In this document: one piece after another, positions 10,969 through 24,355 of the stretch
Numbering within the stretch: the first letter of the stretch is position 1
How the letters are laid out: every line of letters begins with the position of its first letter
DNA from: Mangifera indica
Lineage: Eukaryota > Streptophyta > Magnoliopsida > Sapindales > Anacardiaceae
Reading direction: 5' to 3'
Assembly (NCBI RefSeq): GCF_011075055.1
Contig: NC_058143.1
Span: forward strand, 10,865,057-10,929,056
DNA length: 64,000 nt
Notes under the pieces: model-generated
What the model was told of the DNA's origin: nothing
The model's input: the letters and a program-made list of their open reading frames with translations, nothing else
Database searches by the model: none
Translations under genes and position numbers: made by a program

Positions 10969-13457
10969 AAAGAGAAACGCATGATGTTACAAAGTTTGGT
11001 AATAAGGAGCAAACAACTAAAAAATAAATGTGTATATATTAGTGGAAATTCAAATTCTAATGTAAGTAGCTATGTAAATTTTCTTACATCTAAGTGGGGA
11101 CCTAAGCTTTAATAAAACATATATTTTCTATGCACAACTTATATTATATTAAGAATAGTATTTATTATTATTAATTATTTGTATTATAATTCTCTAGTCA
11201 AGACTTTCTAATTTAATATTTGTCAAGATCGTGTTTTATATACCATTAGATTTTATCTATAAAAAATAATTTCAGTCCAACGAAATAAACATTATATTAC
11301 ACTTCCCAAAAATTATTTTAAATTTATATTAAAAAAAGATATATTATCATCTACGGCATTGATATTATGTAAATAATGTGACGATGTATTAAATGATATA
11401 ATAACTTGTATAATTATAAATGAACATATCATTTATGATATAAAATTTGGGATAAATATTTGGAAAATTAATATTGCTGGTAAAATAAATCCAAATATAT
11501 ATATAAGTTTAGTTCTGACAAATTCTATATAAGTGGAATGCAGTTATATATATATATATATATGAGAACTCTTTTCCTAAAACTTATAGTTGGTTAAGGA
11601 ATTTTCAGTTTCAAGTTAAAGAATCAATCATAATAAAAAGGCATAAAGCATGGTTTTAGGAAGAAAAAAATTGGATCGGATCAGTCGGTTCGATTGGTAA
11701 TTTATTATAGTTACTTGCTTTTGGAACATAATTATCTAATTTAGAGTTTATTTTTTATATATTAAGTCGCTTAGATCCTGAATTGGTTGTAGTCGTGGTT
11801 AATATGACCTATTTTGCATATAGGTGTGGTAATCTGGCTCTTGAAGATGCATAATTTTAGTTATTTTAACAAACATCAAGCTCACACAAAATACATACAT
11901 GATTTGGAACTTGGATCCTTCAATAACAACTAGGAATCACATATCCATACATGGTACCACATAAAATGTGCTTGGCAAGGACCTGAAACTGTGTTGCCGA
12001 TTTATTGGGTGAACATATTCCATCTTCATCTCGGGTGATTCTGTGGTCTCCCCACAGTCATGTTAACAAAACATCAAAAGATACCAAAGATTAAAAGGAT
12101 ATGTTCATTGTCGTTTCTGTTTTTATTCCAATTTCATCTTAGAAAAGCATAGTAAAAGGAAAATCATATGTACAAGCGTTTTCATTTTTCTATTTCATAT
12201 ACATTTTTAAATTTAAAATCCTAAATAAATTTTTTATTTTCGAATTTACGGAAACAACAATTAATTTAATTAAGAAATATATAACCTCATAATATTTATT
12301 AAGTATTTTATGCTAAAATTGATAAACTATTTTTTATATCTTTTCTTCAAGTTCTTGCTAGAACAGTTGGACTATTGGCACCTATAATTCTTTTATTATA
12401 TTTTCAATCTTATTTTCTCTCATTAACTTTTTTTTTAGAAACTATCTGAATTTGTAAACAATAATTCTTTGTATTTATAATTTTATTTTTATTTTTATTT
12501 TATTATTACAAAATATTACAAATAGATCTAATATCAAATGAATTCAATCTATTTGAATATTATTTATGTAGACAATTGTATGGTATATATATTTTATTTA
12601 TGTTTGTAATTATACAAGATGTAAATTAATTTATTGATACTATGTTATAATATTTTTTATCATATAATCACAATATTTTTCTTTCACAAACCAAACATTA
12701 TAAATAAAATGTTCGAGCTATTCTCCTCAATTGTAATAATTAAAAAATAATTTAAATTTAAATTTTTTAATTAAAATTTTCTTTTAAAATTTGTTTAAAT
12801 AAACTAATTTACTCTTATATACATAAGATTGGGTTTTAAACCTTAAAACTTCTATAGGGTGACCCGGCTCAAACTCTATATCACCATACAAACCTAAGAC
12901 TTGATCTAACTTATAAACACCTTTAATCAAAACATGACATGTGCTCGTACAACTTCAAGACAGATCTTCCTATAAAAAAAAAAATTAAAAAACTATGTTG
13001 GGATCCCAATATATTAATCATTTTGTTCACTTTTGTGGTTCAAATTTCATATTTTTCTTTATGCCAAAAAAATAATTCTTTAGTAAAAGAAAAATATAAA
13101 ATAAATTAAAGTTGTGTCAAAGGAGACCCTCCTAAAGCTGCAGGGATTTTAGCTTGATGGCGAACCCTTCTCCGTCTCATATTCAAAGGTATTCGACTTT
13201 ATATCAACATAATGTTGCCTTTGAACGAAATTCTCCAGGTTATTCTGTGGGTCAGCTTGTTTCCCATTAGCTGGTCAGACAGCGGAATCTGTTATCTTAT
13301 CATTTCATGTAAATCAGTTTAAGAATTCATACACATTTTGAGTTTAAACGTACAACACAAGAAGCAAAATATGCATGGATTAATGTATGATTTTATACTA
13401 TTTATAAACAGGGAAATTAATTAAATAACCTATTTGAAGGGGATCTACGAAATTATC
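10969..13457. other. Intergenic AT-rich region of unit A
   Basis: No open frame or RNA gene is supported. A TA repeat lies at about 11544-11563. A block at 13115-13222 is a diverged copy of 9903-10019. Both share a ggat..agcttga..gaac core and an attcaaa..aatgttgcct tail. Unit B has the same arrangement at 23339-23455 and 25904-26011. Confidence 0.55.
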
Positions 13458-14701
13458 ACCACTTACATGAACAAAACCAAACATTAAATATAAAAATCTC
13501 ACTTCAACTTTTTAAATAAAACTCTATTTTTTCAATTAAAATAAAAAAGAGCACTACTACCAGTCCCACCAACTTAAAAATCTACTTTTCACACCCTTTG
13601 CTCATATTTCGACATTGAACCTAAAATTAGGAAAAATGTTTGTTACATCAAAATATCTATATGAATAATTAACTTTGTATATCATTTATATGATAATTGT
13701 ATTATTGTTTGTGCATTGGCTTGAGAATCATATGTTTGGACTAAGTTTCTTAAGCATGTGCAATTGAAACCCAATATACATGACATACCAATGAGGTTTC
13801 AACGAAATTTTACAATGTGCAATACATGAGGATAATTTTAAAAATATTTCACCATACGGGGGAGCTTGTTGAAATTTTATGATGCAGGGCGTGTCCCCAG
13901 GAGAGGGGGTATTGATATTATATTATATACTACGTATTAGTTATCATTAGGGTAGGTTCTAGTCTTAGTTGACTCGAGTTTGTTAGTAGACTCAACTCGT
14001 ATGAGCCTAAAAAGTGTTTATAATTTTGAGCTCAAACTGAATCCCGAGCTTGTTGGAAGTGGAAATGAGCTATTCGCAAGTTGTTCAATTATATTTTGAA
14101 ATGATGTCATTTGGTTTACCACTAAAATGGTGTCATTTTGTGAAAAAAAATAGTTATGATATGAAAACGACATTGTTTTATCATTGAAATTGGTGAGAAA
14201 CACTGCCGTTTTATTTTGACTTTCAAATATCCCAAAAAAAAAAAAATTTAATTAGACAAAAGCGACTCTTCCTCCTCCTCATCTCTCAATCCCATACCAT
14301 TATTCATATTCCAAAAATTCTTAATCGAAAAATTGCGACTGATCAAATGACATTGACAACTAGACAACAATCAATTCACCAACTAAGAGAAAGAAGACTA
14401 AGTAATGACTGAGAAGACGAATGACCAACCAGTGACAATGAGAGACAAAATTTGACCGATTGAGATTGAATGATGAACCGAGAGGACGAACTACTAACCA
14501 ATGACAATGTTAGAAACTAACCAACAATAGAAGAGAAATTGGTAAGGTTTTTCTTTTTTTAAATATTGATTTGATTTTCTTCCAAGGAATTTTATTTGGA
14601 TTTTCGGTCTTTGTGTTTCTTAAATTTCACCTTATAGTTGTTTGTGACTTCGAATATTTTAAATTTGAAGCTTCATACAAACCATAACACATTTTAAATA
14701 T

Positions 14702-14872
14702 CAGTAAAACTATATATATATATAATTGAGTACACAATTAAATATATGAATGTTATATCATAATGTATTTAAGTGATTTTAAATTAAAAATAAAATAACA
14801 TCAAATTATATAATGACATGTCATTTGGGTACTTAATTATATACTCAAAATTATATACGCATAGTATTTTTC
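14702..14872. mobile_element. Palindromic MITE, unit A copy
   Basis: Same insertion as 1238-1406, copied with the unit. The tttaaatat target duplication is at 14693-14701 and 14873-14881. The element was therefore present before the array expanded. Confidence 0.8.
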
Positions 14873-14967
14873 TTTAAATATTATGCTTAGTTGTACCATC
14901 TCAACTTAAACTGATAGGCACACTGTTGACCTTGCCTCTTTCATATTGAAACTCTGCAAGTAGATAA

Positions 14968-15873
14968 GAAGCTAATATTAGATGTTACAATATTAGTTGT
15001 ATCATCGCAAATTTGGACTCTAATTTAATGTTATAATATTAGCTAAATTAACTCTATTTTAGATTATAAGTATTAGGTTGTATATTGATGTAAACAAAAT
15101 ACAAACAGAAAATTTCTTTCTTATTCAATCTCTGCCATCAAAGTTATCATGGTGTTAGAATTTGTGTAAAACCAATTCAACCAAAGTTATTCTATTCAAT
15201 TCCTTTTTCTTGGTTGCGAATGACATATTATTATTTATTGGTAATCATTCCTTTTATTTGTTATCCGGTCTCAAAAATATCTCACAGCTTTTGTGATCTC
15301 ATTTTTTGTCCCCACTTGATTTACTTGTCCCTAATTCACACAATTTGTTAGCAAGTTTGTCACAATGCAAAAGTACCAATTTTCAAAGAATTCATCTTTT
15401 TCTTTTATTATTATTTTTTCTTAGCTTTGCAATCATGTCTTCAATTGAAGGACGATATGAGGTATCTAGATCTTTTGATATTCTTTTGAATGACATAAAT
15501 TATGTCACTTGGTCTCAAGCTACATCTAGTTTTCTTAAAAGTAGGGGGTTGTGGAGAATCGTTACTAGGAATATCAAAGCTCCTAGTTCGAGCACGGAAG
15601 AAACTGATATTAAATATGGGGAATGTTTTGAAGATTGAGATTGTGAAACCATCAAATCATTACTTTATTTTGAAATACATCAATTTTCATAATTTATGAA
15701 GAATTTGGTTATTATAAATTTGTAAAAGAAATTTGGGACATGTTGAAAAAGTGATGTGTAACAAGTGATTTGTAACAAGTGATTTGACTTTTCGTTATCA
15801 CCTTCAAAATGTTATACATAACATGATTCAAGAGCCAGGTCAATCTATCTAGGATTTTTATGCTTAGATGCGT
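14968..15873 (+). mobile_element. Truncated Copia element, unit A copy
   Basis: Same LTR end, primer site and gag start (ATG at 15435, stop at 15636-15638) as in the left copy, cut at the same base of gag. A small local duplication of a gtaacaagtgattt block near 15760 is private to this copy. Not functional. Confidence 0.75.
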
Positions 15874-18800
15874 GATGACACACGACCATATGCACTTGCA
15901 CATATGGACATGTGCCACTCTGTACTTAGTAATTTTCATATTCTCAATATGAAATGACTTTTTTGCCCTTGCAAGGCACGAATGGGTGTCACTCTTGTAG
16001 TGCACAATTGTCCCTATTAAAATCTAATCATAGCTTAATATTATTTATAATTAAATAAGGATCATAATTAAATAAAGAGAAAAGATTGAAATGCCCTTAG
16101 GCTCACCTATCGGTGTTACATAAGGCATCATATATTTTTTTCATCAGTCTCACATAATCATGCACACTCATACTACCTTTCTCAAGAGTTTGAAAGTGAT
16201 GATTTCTATTGCACCATTTGAACTTTGAACTTGGCTAAGAAATAGTTATTGAGTGTAATCCAGATTTAAGTGGCAATTCAACATTTTGATATACAACTAA
16301 GCAATGACTTAGATATTGAGGCTTCAACTCATTAAGACACCAAACTAACAAGATGATATTCTAAATCATCTTTAGTTACAATAAAAGGTTAAGACACCAA
16401 ACTAACAAGATGATATTCTAAATCATGCACACCAACTATAAATAATACTTGTTCTCACCAATATCAATAATTATGCTAATTTACTTTTAGATTTACTGGT
16501 TAAAGACTTGACACTAGAAATGAGCTAGCCTAAGTCATCAACTGAGCACCGACATGTCCCAAACTAACACACTTGTAAGGAGTGTTAGATGCTTTTTAAA
16601 ACAACGAGCAATTTTCCATAGATGTTAGTTGGAAAAAGACTCCGATATCATGAAAACTTGAACTAAGAAACTAGATAGAAACGATAAATGATAATTTTGG
16701 AATAAATGACTATTCTAACTTGTATTAAACTATTAGGGTTACAATCTATTTATATAGAACAGTGATGTCAGATTGACAATCCAATAAAAGTACAATCAGA
16801 TTTATTTAATTTAAAATAGAAAAATAAACAAAGTGAAATTAGTAACTATTAGATTTTATCTTATAAGTACACATATCACGTGTTCTTAATTCCCTAAGTA
16901 GAAAAGAGCAATTGAGAGAATGAGAGATATTTTATTTAATAGTATCAAGAGAGTATTAAGAATATTTTTATCTGTTCAATAAATTTTTTTAAAAATAATA
17001 GCGTAAAGCTTCAACTAATGTACACCATTTTATATAAGATTATTAACTTAAACAATTTCAATTTGTTAACTCTACAAACATCTTTTAATTGTTTCAATTA
17101 ACTCCTCAACTATTTGATAATTGTCAAAATACACCCCTTTGTGTGTTGATATTCTTAACACAAACTATTTATTGTAGATAAAATTTGTGATCAAGAGTTT
17201 GAAACTCGATTAGAATACATTAAGGGACATAGATATGGTCCAAAACTTATGAAGAAATCAAGACCGAGTTTTTAAATCAAGAGACTTGTTGATGCTCTTA
17301 AAGAATCTTAAGATAGAATTATCCAAAAATAGTAAAAGTATAAAGAATTAGAGAAGAGAAATTTCAAATATCTACAAAAAGTAGATGAACTAATCATTCA
17401 CTTGGAAATACAAGAAAAAAAATGTTTGGATTTTGGTTTGCTATTGGAACTAATCCACCTACTCTTTCAAGGAAAGAATCATATGTGATTTATAATATTT
17501 TATTTTGACTTTACCTTACAAAATTTAGACAATGTATTGCAAACTAATCGTTATTAATGATTGTTGTAGACTTATTTAACATGCATATACCTATTTTGAT
17601 TCTTTTGACATCAAGTAGTGAAGAAAGTGGTGCATATTTTAACATCTAATTAACAAAGAAAGTATAGTTCTTTTACCACTAATGGTTGATACATCCATGT
17701 TTTTTGTTCACAAGTTAATTATAATTGGATGTGTTTGTAAATACATGCATAGATATATAATAATTTCCTATTAATTGGTTATCAGTTTATTTGTAGTAGT
17801 AGCAATTAGAATTTATTAATGTTTTTTCACTTAATTAAAAAGATGTTTCATATGAATTGCTTGACTTTAGGATCAATACATTTGTTAATTTTCAATGAAG
17901 GCTGAAATTCTTGTCCCAAATGCACCACACAAACAAAAAATCTCTATAATATACCACATTATAATGGAAAAAAAATTTTATTTCCAATTCACCATGCAAT
18001 CAAGAAAGAAAAATTTTGTTTCCAATTCAAAAAAAAATTTGTCCCTGATACACCATATAGATAAGGATAAAAATTTTATCGTTAATTCTTTACTTAAACA
18101 AGGACAAAAACTGCAAAATGTCCTCATATGATAAATATACTCTTTTGGGGACAATAATTAATTATAAAGGAATATTTCTTTTATCGAGAGTATTGTCCAT
18201 TAGTAAGATATGTGGCCCCATTTAACTTTTTAGAACAAATTTTTTACTTAATATGATAAAACTTTTTGTCATTTTTCATAAAATTTGCTGAAGTTCCTTC
18301 TTGATAGGATTGTACCTATAGTTTACCCTGAAGAAAAATTTTCACTTCTAAAGCTATAGAGTTAGAATTGTTTGGTCACTAATCACTTGTCGTGAAATGC
18401 ATAATTTGGGTAAGGTTATCAACTGATCACTAAATCTAATTGCATTTTCGAGATATACTTTGAAATGAACTTTTTGACTGCACAGTATATCACTTTGAAA
18501 TTAAAAGGAAATTTAGAGGATTGAATTTCTTATGATATTAATTAAGTTTAGATTTTATAAGAAATATTTGAAAATTTTCAAGTTTATAAGATCAGAGGAT
18601 TCAAGATAAAATAAAATAAAAAAGAAATTATGTTTGAATTATACTTTTGTTTGGATCCATAAAAATGAGTTTGTAGCTTTGTTTAACAACTTACAATAAT
18701 GGAGTTCTTTCATAAAGAAAAAGTAATTCGTAGAAGTAGTATGATTTTGAGTTTTCACATGTCAAGTTATATTTCTAAAATTAATATATCTAATGCCACT

Positions 18801-19169
18801 TCAGATTTTAAGTTAAGTTTTGGTGTTACCTTAATCATTGAATGGGTGAGAACAAGGGCGATAGACATTGATATCAATATAGAATTGATCCTTGTATACA
18901 TATAAGATATTGAGATTTTAATGTACTCAAGTTTATTGATTATATAATATATTACTTGAAAATTTTTAATGTTTGTATATGGTAATTTTTTAGAATTTGA
19001 ACCATGATATCTGGAGTCGACTATAATGATAAAAACATTCATGAAGAGACAATTATATAAAACCCGCATATAAAATTTATTCATTATATCTAATCTTATT
19101 CCATCATTATTCATTATTATATATCTTAAAGTTGATTTCTACTAATCCATAGCTTATTACATAAGCATA

Positions 19170-21701
19170 TTACTGCCTTCTTCTTCCTCCAGAGCCAGTC
19201 TCCTTCTGGCAATTGAAGTAAACAGCAGCCACAGGAGATCCCAGATTGTAAAGCTCAGCAAAGTCTCTGGTGATGAAATTCTGGCGCCACGCTGGTGCAT
19301 ACACAGTTTGTCTTCCCAGTTGACGAAACAACATAAATACAAACCTGTGAATCCCCAATGTTGGTCTCGGGCTCTCATAATTCACAATCTCTTGTCCTAC
19401 AAGTGCAACGTAATATTTAACATATAATTGTATTAAGGATACTTTAATTTACTCTTCATGATATTGTAATTTAAAATCTAATGGATTATGATCTGAATGG
19501 AATACAACGTTATATTTGACCACTTTAATCTCGATAATCCTTCTTTGTCTATAAATATTGGAATCTAGAAATTACGTTGGAACTCATAAGGTTGGTGGGA
19601 GGGTCAAAGTGTAACGTCTAATGAGTGATGAAGATGAAGAATGGAATTTGTTCTTACAAAGGAAATTGCATTTAAAAAGGTTAGAGTGTAAATTTTAGGG
19701 AATAAGAAAGCAAAAATAAGTATTTAATCATAATTAAAAAAATAGTTATTTAGCAGGACCTGAGTAGTATATAGCTCATAATTAGGTCGTTTAGGATCTG
19801 TTATAAGGTTTGGGATCCACTTTTGATCATAAAATAAAATAAAGATTAATAAAATCAATCTAAAGTAATTTTTATGATTATTAATATTTGTTAAACCATA
19901 TTAATTCATATATATATATGATATTTCTTGTTTCACCTTAAAATTTTGAGCTTGGAAGGGGGAGGACATGAAGTTAATGGAGGTCCATAACTTGAAATTA
20001 ATTATTGTTGCGACTAGATTTTTTCTGAAATCTGGATGTGATTGTCAGAATAAGTTGAAATCAAATGTCGTTTTGATTAGAATTCATACATTAGTCTGCA
20101 ATAGCAAAACAAACTGATTGAAATAAAGAAAACTCTACCCATTTGAAGTAATTAAAATTGAATTAAAGATAAACAAATTAATTAACTTACCGAAGGATGC
20201 CCCTGTAGATCCGGGAATATCAGTCACCAACCTAACAAGTTCAGATCAATTAAACAATATGTAGGCATTACAAAATTCATAGTATTATCCCGAAGAGAAA
20301 ATTAAGCACAAAAAGATAATGTTAGAAACAAACGTTTGTGAGAAACTGCCCTTTTTTTCTTTGTTTCACAAGTTATCATTGTACAGGCTTTATCAGTTTT
20401 TTAATGAAGTTTAGACTAGTCAATCTCTGAACATGATACAATTCCATAGTTGTTATTCAGTCCAATCTAATATTTGTTCCTTGATATCAAACGGGGAAAT
20501 TTTGGGTTTCACTTTTTTGCTATGTTCCTTGTTGTGTGTTGATAAAGTGCTCCAATAATTCTATTGAGATAAACCAAAAAAACTTGTCAAACTTATGCTG
20601 TAGTTTTATAAAATAATGTCAGAAACCAAGAACAACAAAGTTGATTTTATTTCTCGGTGGTTCTTCTTCCTTCAATCTTTGCCATGATATAGAGAAAGTT
20701 TCAGCCAACGCAAAACAGAAGGTAGTTATTCACGTAAAAAGATACGATAATTTAGTTTAACTTATTATCCATTGTGTAAACAAAAGAAGAAAAGAAGTTG
20801 ATTTTGAGAGACGGAAGCTACTTACCAATGCAAGTATTCTCTGAGACTTGGATTACTAGGGCTAGGTGCATCAGGATCCACCATGACCTGCATGTTTTAT
20901 TTTTATGATTAATACATAAATAATCAATTATAAATCTAATATTCATGCATGAATCAACTCTCTTGAGAAAGAATCATAAACGTGAAAGTTTGTCTTTCCT
21001 CAGAAGATAAAATTTCATAATTTCTATATGTTATTGTTTATATGTTGAGTAGAATTAGAAAAAATATATATCAATGCGTTCAGTTGTAAAATAGGATTTT
21101 GTATATACTTTAAGAAGTGGATTTTTTAACTTGAATATCTGCCAAACAAGATGTTGTAAGTTCATTCAGAAGTAGTTTTTTTTTTTTTTGTTTTAATGCA
21201 AAAAAGGGTATAAACGTGATGTTTCATATACATTAAGAAGATTTTTTTAGAAAATAAGAACAACCATAAAACAGGATGATGTAAATACATAAAGAAGTAG
21301 TTTTTAGAAAATTAAAAAAAAAAAATTCAAACATGCAAAACAGGTTCTTGTATATACAATAATATATCAATGAGAAATAATGCTATCTCGTATTTACATT
21401 ATACGTAGATTCATAAAAATATAAGTGTAAATATACACATAATTATTATATTTGGTTAGAGGTAACAAAAAAAAATGTTGAGGCATACCAAAGTATAGAA
21501 GGTCCTAAGATCAGTTCCACCAATGTCAACCCTCGGATGATTGGCAACAACAGAGGGCTTGAGCTCAACACCATTGCCGACATCCCTGTTGCCATAGCTA
21601 ACATTACGAGAAATTGACGTATTAAAATTGTCAATAACATCTCCAATTACTCTCCCAACAACAAGAGGATCTCTATCGGAACAACAGCCTTCCCAAGACA
21701 T
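19170..21701 (-). CDS. FT: FLOWERING LOCUS T-like PEBP (florigen), copy 2
   Basis: Four exons: 21701-21489, 20887-20826, 20231-20191 and 19396-19170. The lengths and phases match copy 1 exactly, giving 180 residues with no lesion. All florigen residues listed for copy 1 are kept (Tyr89, Gln144, Tyr138, Trp142, the LYN triad and the 14-3-3 contacts), as is Ala141. It differs from copy 1 by nine residues in exon 1: S6C, N9D, N24D, C26F, R28T, V30I, L32R, N42G and A50S. Exon 3 adds M93L, and exon 4 is identical. Phe26 and Leu93 are the usual FT residues, whereas Thr28 and Arg32 are unusual; Arg32 replaces a leucine in an N-terminal strand. Both copies thus carry private odd changes. Tandem neighbour of copy 1 in the same orientation. 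Probably functional, possibly with altered partner binding. Confidence 0.93.
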
Positions 21702-21960
21702 AGTAAAACATACACAAATCACTTCGAATTTTCTACGGAAATAGTTGTTTCTTGACTCCTGGATTTCAATCAGTACTAGGGATCTTTATATATTGCGCTG
21801 GTATGGGCCACAATTAGCTTTAGAATCTGCTTTCTGTCAAATTAGTTTGAATTTTCTTTTAGCTGATTCCTAAACTAGAAATTCTGATACCTCAAAGCTA
21901 ATGGGCATCCTTATCTTATTATATTCTGATCGAAAAATTATGCTAATCATGGTCCACGGC
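21702..21960 (-). promoter_or_regulatory. Proximal promoter of FT copy 2
   Basis: The atatataaag TATA box is kept at 21793-21784 at the same distance from the ATG. The proximal CCACA (21808-21812) is present, but the distal one of copy 1 reads CCACG here (21954-21958). Otherwise the region matches copy 1 with scattered changes. Confidence 0.5.
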
Positions 21961-24298
21961 ATCTATCCCCATCATTTTATATCAAAGTCAAAATCGTTTC
22001 ATTCAGTACAAGATTAAAAACATTGAAAAAAAAATGATTGATTAAGATTTACGTATGATACTTTTATTATTATTATTTTTTTGTCATGATATTCTTTACT
22101 CTAAACGCCATGCGTTTGAGTAGAGCATTATTTATTCATTCTGTGTGTTAATTACTCTTGACAAAAATATAAAAAAATCAACAAAGAGAAGGTCCAACAA
22201 GGATGAGGTTTTAATTAAAATTTTCTTTAACAGCTTTAAACCATTAATCGAGGCAACAACTTCATAAAAAGGATTAGCTATTTGATTAGAGCATAATTTG
22301 CAGCTATCACTATATTGATCACTTCTGAAAAGTCCTATTTTTCAATCTTGAAAGTGACTGTTGCATATACAGACATTGAATTGTTTAAAAAAGTCAAATA
22401 AAAACTTAATTCAATAATATCATTAGTTCCAGGCTTTTATAAGTATCAAATTATTTACTTTAGTCTTAAAATATTTGTGTTAAGTTTGGTATATCCTTAT
22501 TTACTTTGAAATATCATATGATATGTTTTATATTTCTATATTTTTTTTGTGATATTACATATTCTTCTCTCAATTGTTGATGTAGCCATTTAAAATGAAA
22601 AAATTATTATTATTATTTCCATTATGCGATTGGCATTTATTTATATATTGTTAATATAGACGTATTATATACTTCAAGAAATTTAGGGTATCAAGTTATC
22701 TTCAGTTCAGGAACCTTTTTTTTTTTTTTTGTCTTGTTATTAGAAACTGCCTGTTACGGTGAATTTGCAGGTATCACTATCTTGATCACTTTTGGAAAAG
22801 ACTATTTATAAATCTTGAAAGTGACTGTTGCATATAGATACATTGAATTGTATTAAATAAGTCAAATAAAAACTTAATTCAATAATGAATTGTATTGAAT
22901 TGTATTAAATAAGTCAAATAAAAAACTTAGTTCAAAGTTTTTATAAGTATCATATTATTTACTTTAATATCTACTGCGATGAAGTGAGCTTAAACTCGAG
23001 GACTAAAATTTTTTCAGTTTTAATTTGATTATTTTGAACAGAATAGAAATCCTTTTAAAGTGTAAAATTATTATAAAAAATCTTTTAAAAAATCGTGGAA
23101 AGTTCTGGGGACTCTAGAAAAGAAGACCTGTGCCTCTTGAGATCGTCCTATGGTTAACAAAAAAAAAAGTATAAAACTAGACAAAAATGTCACTTCAAAA
23201 TAAGTATAAATTTTTTGTTGATGAAGATCCTCTTTTATCATCTTATATTCTGGGGAGCATCACAAAGATGATTGGATGCTTTACATTTTGTTAACTAGCT
23301 TTTGACTGGTAAAAATCTAAATAAAAATTAAAAAAAACGTCACAACAGAAACTTCCTTTAATAGAAAGGATCAGCTTGACCGGGAACTCAGGACAATTTT
23401 CCACCTCGTATTCAAAAGCATACAACTTTAGATACTATATTTAATGTTGCCTCTTGCCCCTTGCTTCCAACTAAATTCCATAAAATAAAGTAAAGGCCAA
23501 AAGACTTTTTCCCACCCAAGATTTGATGTAATCCTATTCCCACCCACCAACTTTTAAAAATCCAAAGACCACCCATCATCCAAATTTTTTAATAACTTCT
23601 AGTAATTTAATTTTAAATTGCCAGATTATCCTTATTTTCATTTTGCTCATAATGACACAATCTCTGTCTTTTTGCATCATTTCGTCAAACAGTTTAAGAA
23701 CATCCCAAGTTTTTCAACTTTTACACAACGCATAGTTTTACCACTCTTATACAACCCATTTCATCAAACAATTCATTTGATTAAGAAATCTTGAACGGTC
23801 TCCTTGACAATCTCTCTCCCTCCAGTGGTCTTCATTGGGGAAGACGAGTTGTCTTCCCAAGTCTCGTTTGCATAATGAGCCCAAAGGTGCAGAAGATAGA
23901 GAAAGAAAGACAAAAACAAACAAAGGAGGGATTATTAACAAAAGGCGACAATGATCAAGATCTGAAACCTATTTAGTAACCTACATAATGGCTTTTTGGG
24001 ACTCTTCAACATCTTTTTCTTCCCTTTGTCGATTTGTTCTTTAGCGAAACTATTTGGATTCAGATATTAACAATGAAAAGAAAAGAAAAGGTGGAGAAAA
24101 GAAAACGAAGTGATGGTTGCAAATGAAAATGACTCTTTTAGCGTGTTAAGTTAGGTGGTGAGTAGTTTAAAACTATTTGGGTTTGTTTTTAGAATATCTT
24201 AATAATGTTTAAAATAAAAGCATCATACATTTGGTTTTACTTAAATGCCCTTTTCACTAACTGAAACTGTTATCAGAATTAACTTATAGGTGAATACA

Positions 24299-24355
<57 letters not shown>

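Larger units (their letters stand above)
2391..15873. repeat. Tandem segmental duplication, unit A (about 13.5 kb)
   Basis: A complete unit bounded by the recurring breakpoint in Copia gag. Next to 15874-28636 it aligns along its whole length with scattered substitutions and small indels. It holds one FT-like gene on the minus strand, a TIR transposon, one palindromic MITE and a truncated Copia 5' end. It is about 720 bp longer than unit B, mainly because unit B lost roughly 650 bp where unit A has 10885-11537. An extra short duplication near 10320 accounts for a little more. The unit was defined by direct comparison; percent identity was not computed. Confidence 0.93.

Noticed and set aside
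23791..23976. 61-codon frame inside the TIR transposon of unit B
   Set aside because: The unit A version is broken by indels and no domain is seen; at most it is captured gene sequence.
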